DNA from: Diadema setosum
Lineage: Eukaryota > Echinodermata > Echinoidea > Diadematoida > Diadematidae
Reading direction: 5' to 3'
DNA length: 64,000 nucleotides
Assembly: GCA_033980235.1 (NCBI GenBank)
Contig: CM067072.1
Span: 28,250,559 to 28,314,558, forward strand
The notes under the pieces were generated by a model, which worked only from the letters and a program-made list of their open reading frames with translations, was not told the origin of the DNA and ran no database searches. Below, piece after piece: positions 59,852-64,000 of the stretch. A program made the position numbers and the translations under genes. Every line of letters begins with the position of its first letter. Position 1 is the first letter of the stretch.

Positions 59852-60417
59852 ATTGTGTCAGAAGTCCGTTTTCCAGGGGGGCTATAGGCTCCAAAATGTG
59901 TGTTTCCGGCCGAGTTTAACGGCCTTATTTAAGCCAGGTTAATTTGTGAATCTGAACACCTTCGTTAGAAAGATGCTCCAGGTATTTAATCAAGTTTATG
60001 AAAGACCTATGAATATTAATGAGCTTTCATTGTTTTGAGATGCATAAAGGCATAAATGAATTTATTGCGATGCACTGAAGATATAAATTTCTGGTTGATA
60101 TTTTGATATGGCACGACCTTATACCAGTCTCACTCTGAAAGCTATGAAACAGTCACTCATTAATTGGTTAAACAGTGACTCATTTGATAAGATAATACAT
60201 TGTCAATAAATGATGTACTCATCTGAATGTTTGAATGCTAATGTATTTTTTTTTTTTGCATTTTTGTTTTGATTGCAGATTGAATAATATAGCCATTATA
60301 CAATCTAAAAGCGGCGTCTGTCTTCCTTTGATGGTGATCCAACAATTCAATTCTGAGGTAACCAGGGGTCACCACCGAGCAGTCTACAGAGATCTTCAGT
60401 TCATTACTACCGCTAAG

Positions 60418-61305
60418 ATGGACGAGAAAACGTTGAAACTCAAACGCCGTGGAGCCACGGGAAGGTTTACCAGGTGTAGCAACGCATTAACCGCAGTCAT
60501 AGATGCCAGCCGGCCAGCCAGTGAAGTGAAGGAAGCATTTCAGCAGTTGCAGTCAGCTTTTGACCAAGTTCAAACTGCACATGAACAGTTTGCAGAAACC
60601 ATTGAAGATGATAAGCAGTTTGAAACAGAAGAGAAGTGGATGGAGGAAGTGCACAGTGAATTCATCAAGCTACATATCAGATGCAACCAGTTTTTAGAGC
60701 AGCAACCGGCAACAGCAACATCAACAGCATTTCCCCCTCCAAGTACACAGTCCCCTCCCAGTTCATCAGTACCAACAACAAACTTCAAGATAGAAAAACT
60801 GAAACTACCAAAGTTCAAAGGTGATGTTAGGGAATACAACAGTTTCAAGGCGGATTTTCTGCATCTTTCCAAATCGTACTCAGATAGAGATGTTATCACC
60901 CTACTCCGCAGTTGCTTAGAAGGCAAACCAGCAGAAATACCGAGTGGAATAAGCGACCACAAAGCAGCATGGAAGCTCCTTGATGCTGTGTATGGGGACC
61001 AGCGTTCTTTAAGTGACGCAGTAATAAACAACATTAGTGCATTTCGTCCACTACGAGAAGGAGAAGATGCCCGGTTCTGTGAGTTAACTCAGCTAGTCCT
61101 ACGTAGCTACAACACGCTGAAAGATGTTGGCCGTGCAGGTGACATTGAAAATGTTCCCTTAACATTATCCATCTGCAAATGCCAGAAGGAGGCAAAGGTT
61201 CTAAGAGGTATCTTGGTCTCAGAGAGAAACTCCTTAAAATGCGGAGCATCATTAGAATTAAAGACAGGGGTAATGATAGCATGTGTTGTGCACGAGCCAT
61301 TGTAA
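60418..61305 (+). pseudogene. BEL/Pao retrotransposon gag fragment (DUF1759-like)
   Basis: From ATG 60418 the frame reads KLKRRGATGRFTRCSNAL, a coiled-coil stretch rich in Gln/Glu, a Pro/Ser/Thr linker (about residues 95-120), then KIEKLKLPKFKGDVREYNSF, LLRSCLEGKPAEI, AWKLLDAVYGDQRSL and FCELTQLVLRSYNTLKDVG. This is the layout of BEL/Pao gag. Similarity ends around residue 255; the Cys knuckle, aspartic protease, RT and integrase are absent and no LTR is seen. The frame is otherwise uninterrupted, so the insertion may be fairly young or truncated on arrival. Confidence 0.75.
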
Positions 61306-61871
61306 CTGGTATTGCTAGGATTGAAAATGATGAAAATTGGAATTCAACCAGGCAGAGTTACGGAAAGCAGAGGAGTACCCCAAGAGTTTGCACAGAGAGG
61401 CAAGCGTACCTTATGTCACGTGCAGCATTGAAGAAATCAAGCAATTCGAAAATACGACTTGAATGCAGAATTAGAGAGTCGTTTTGATATCCAAAGAGAA
61501 TTTGAACACAATCATCTATGCGGAACCTGATGACAGGCAGCTTGCAATCTATCTGCATTGGCATGATGATCACTATGACCTGGTGACATCGCCAAGTGCA
61601 TTCTATCAGAGATCATACTTTTGTGAAAAGTTATCAGAGATCATACTTTTGTGAAAAGTGCCCGAAGGGTTATGATGTCAAATTCGAACATAAGTGCCAG
61701 AACGCTTGCAAACTCTGTCGTTCAACTTCTTGTCCTTCCCCATCTAAGGCCGATCAGGTTCAACATTGCAACAAATGCAATCGAAACTTCAAAAATGAGC
61801 AACGCTTCAAGAATCACAAAGAGAATAGGACGTGTACCAAGTATTTCCAATGTGGAACATGCAGTGTCTAA
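61203..61871 (+). pseudogene. Decayed Polinton/Maverick-type DNA polymerase B fragment
   Basis: One frame has MRSIIRIKDRGNDSMCCARA. Further on, other frames carry a HYDLVTSPSAFYQRSYFC segment and the zinc-ribbon-like series CEKCPKGYD, CQNACKLCRSTSCPS, CNKCNRNFKNEQRFKNH and FQCGTC. This order (CxARAI, HYD.ITS, then repeated Cys pairs) is that of the region upstream of the exonuclease domain in Polinton-type type-B polymerases. Frame changes, stop codons and a perfect 28-bp tandem duplication (61604-61631 / 61632-61659) break it. No exonuclease or polymerase core follows. Family assignment is from motif order only. Confidence 0.45.
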
Positions 61872-62224
61872 TTCTGTACACATGATGTAATGTGTTGAAT
61901 CAGTTTAGTTGACGACGAAATGAAATGATGAGATGTTGAAATATTCATTACCGGTTGCAAGATGAAAGCACATGCCAGTAGGAATAATAATGGGAACTGT
62001 ATCAAGTATCACAGTTGATTTTGTTTTTTGTTTTTTGTTCAGAAATCTTTTGCACTGGTTTATAACAAAAGTCAATATCACAAACGAGAGAGAAAATTTC
62101 ATGCAGTCTTTGCTTAATCTACTTTAATCTAAGATTGTGAGTACTATAGAGAAGAGAAACAGACAAAAGAGAGAACAGGGAGAGAAAATAGAGCAGACTA
62201 ACATCATAATCATTATCAATGATT

Positions 62225-62430
62225 TAACCAAAAAGGCAAATGAGAGAGAGAGAGAGAGAGAAAAAAACTGAATGAGAGAAAATGCAGGTGTTGAAATACA
62301 CACGAAGGTGATGGCAAACCATAGATTGCCTCTTAATCAACGGACAGACGTTTTATCCACTACACCACTGAGCTTCCGCTCGACAGCCAGTTCCTGATTC
62401 TAATCCTCATAGCATGTAGCGGATATGGCT
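62225..62430 (-). repeat. (AG)n and tRNA-like SINE remnant
   Basis: (AG)n lies at about 62240-62264. On the minus strand, GCTCAGTGGTGTAGTGGATA (near 62371-62352) is an A-box-like SINE head, but no clear B box remains. Confidence 0.4.
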
Positions 62431-63455
62431 GTATGCTACAGGGAGCTTAAAAGAGGATCTTGTTTACATTACCAATACACACACTGGCAAAGGTCCAATA
62501 CCCAAGATAGCTTTAAATGTTGATGTATGAGCTTTGAAAATAAAGGCATAAAACTAAACACATGAGCGTTGTAGTCTGCAAACGGTGTCAACCTGCATGT
62601 CACTCAAAACAAAATGAAATGCTCATATTATAATCTGAAAAAAATAAATACATGAAAGGGAGAGCATTTCTCTGCAGTTTGACAATACACTACACTTGTA
62701 CCTCTGCACCAATGCCGAGCAACTGGCATTGGGACCTAACATCACAGACAAAGTCTCGACTCACAGGCTGTCCAAGTAGTTGGATTGCGTGTCGTCCGCA
62801 AGAGGTCCCAAAATGTTCACGTCAAGCGATCTTTCAGCAGCCTCTCCTAAACCAAACTAACTGGTACGAGTGTTTCTTTCCACAAACTGGGAAAACTCAA
62901 CAACGGGAGACAGCTGGGTGAACCTTGGAGTTGCAGATGTCGATTGTCATACGCTCAAGGGCGGCTGCTGCCGACGTCGAAGAACATATTCTTGAGGGCG
63001 ACGTGGGTGTTTGGAAGAGGCACCCGCTGCTGCTTCGCAGAAGACATCTTGGAGCTGGCCTTGGCACTTGCATGTGTCTTCTTGGGGCTACGCTTCTTCA
63101 GTTTCTCGACCACCAGGGCCACTACAGTGAATAACAAACAACAGACGGGCCATCAGCAAGAATATCCCCAGCAGAAAGACTTGCAAAAAATTGGACTATT
63201 AACTTGAAACAATTACCACTGCTGTTTTCCAGATGACATTTCTTTGTTTTTTTTTTTTTTAAAGAAGGCTCTACACTTGTCTAACACAATTATTTTTTCC
63301 AAAAGATGGTACATCTAGCTCACTAAAATGTTCCCTTATTTCCTTGAATTCAGTACAAACATACAAAAAGCTCCATTACATCAACAACTACTTTACTTGA
63401 CTGTATATACACACTGTACCTTGTGGAAATTATGACCAACAAATAAGATTTCTGC
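62431..63455. other. Unassigned stretch
   Basis: GC-richer around 62920-63130 with overlapping open frames on both strands (62925-63207), none with a recognised motif. T-run at 63249-63261. Confidence 0.35.
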
Positions 63456-63836
63456 TTAAAGGGGAAGGCTAGTAACTGATCAGTGGGAATCAGTGGAAAT
63501 GCTGGGAGATTGTTCCAATCCTTATGGATTGTTCCAATCCTTATGGGATTCATTCAAGAGTTCATTGTATATCTATTGTTGTGTGAAAATGATTTGCTTC
63601 AGAATGGTCTCATATTCAAGTAATGTGCAGTTTAATGCTTCCAGGTTAGCGTCCCTGGTCAGTGACGGAGCATTAATCTGCACATTACTTGAATATGAGA
63701 CCGTTCTGAAGCAAATCATTTTCACACAACAATAGATATACAATGAACTCTTGAATGAATCCAATAAGGATTGGAACAATCATCTCCCAGCATTTCCACT
63801 GATTCCCACTGATCAGTTACTAGCCTTCCCCTTTAA
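63456..63836. mobile_element. 381-bp near-perfect palindromic TTAA MITE, family VI
   Basis: From TTAAAGGGGAAGGCTAGTAA to TTACTAGCCTTCCCCTTTAA, with arms of about 190 bp that are almost perfect reverse complements (for example GATCAGTGGGAATCAGTGGA against TCCACTGATTCCCACTGATC, and CAAGTAATGTGCAG against CTGCACATTACTTG). The left arm has a 19-bp tandem duplication (63508-63526 / 63527-63545) not present in the right. Near-identical open frames on both strands come from the symmetry. The high arm identity indicates a young insertion. Confidence 0.9.
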
Positions 63837-64000
63837 TTCTTATGGCTCCTCACCTTGACTTTTAATTTTCACCTCTAATTCATAATTTGTTGATTAATAA
63901 ATTGTTGATTTATATCTATCCTGCTTACCATAAAGTGTTGCCCACCAACATTCCCAGCTGAAACCCTAGCTCTAAAATGACTATTTTACACATTTACCAC

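Overview
The window is nuclear DNA of an animal, most likely a marine invertebrate deuterostome such as an echinoderm. The evidence is genes split by GT-AG introns, tRNA-derived SINEs, many palindromic TTAA-flanked miniature transposons, and pieces of LINE, BEL/Pao, hAT, Harbinger and Polinton-like elements. No operon, Shine-Dalgarno site, CRISPR array or other prokaryotic feature is visible. The species cannot be fixed from the sequence.

The only clearly intact genes are three tandem copies, all on the minus strand, of a classical short-chain dehydrogenase/reductase of the retinol dehydrogenase 8 / 17-beta-hydroxysteroid dehydrogenase 1 type. They lie at about 7.97-10.51, 16.89-20.60 and 25.55-34.97 kb. 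Each has four coding exons of 265, 180, 94 and 331-334 nt with identical intron phases (1, 1, 2) and an open frame of 289-290 codons. The cofactor loop and the catalytic Asn, Ser, Tyr and Lys are present in all three. A splice acceptor 4 nt before each ATG, and conserved blocks 2-4 kb upstream that each end in a GTATG donor, suggest an untranslated first exon and a duplicated promoter for each copy (about 13.5, 22.6 and 39.1 kb). A tRNA-derived SINE just past the stop codon in all three copies, and shared flanking sequence, show that a segment of several kb was duplicated. Copy 3 has been inflated by insertions: a 1.5-kb palindrome, a 2.8-kb foldback structure, several MITEs and a complete SINE.

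From 41 to 50 kb the sequence is layered repeats. A TTAA MITE at 41.8-43.5 kb is split by a tandem-repeat element with a hairpin end. A 2.1-kb TTAA element sits on the terminal TTAA of another MITE and carries a second hairpin-ended element inside it. Remnants of LINE reverse transcriptase follow.

From 50.9 to 55.6 kb there are three tandem units of about 1.5 kb. Each joins a hAT transposase C-terminal dimerisation fragment to the N-terminal exon of a Harbinger (HARBI1-type) transposase. From 56 to 62 kb lie broken transposon-protein fragments, including a BEL/Pao gag directly followed by a decayed Polinton-type DNA polymerase B fragment. The window ends with a 381-bp near-perfect palindrome. 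The leftmost 7.8 kb holds only simple repeats and minisatellites that I can recognise.
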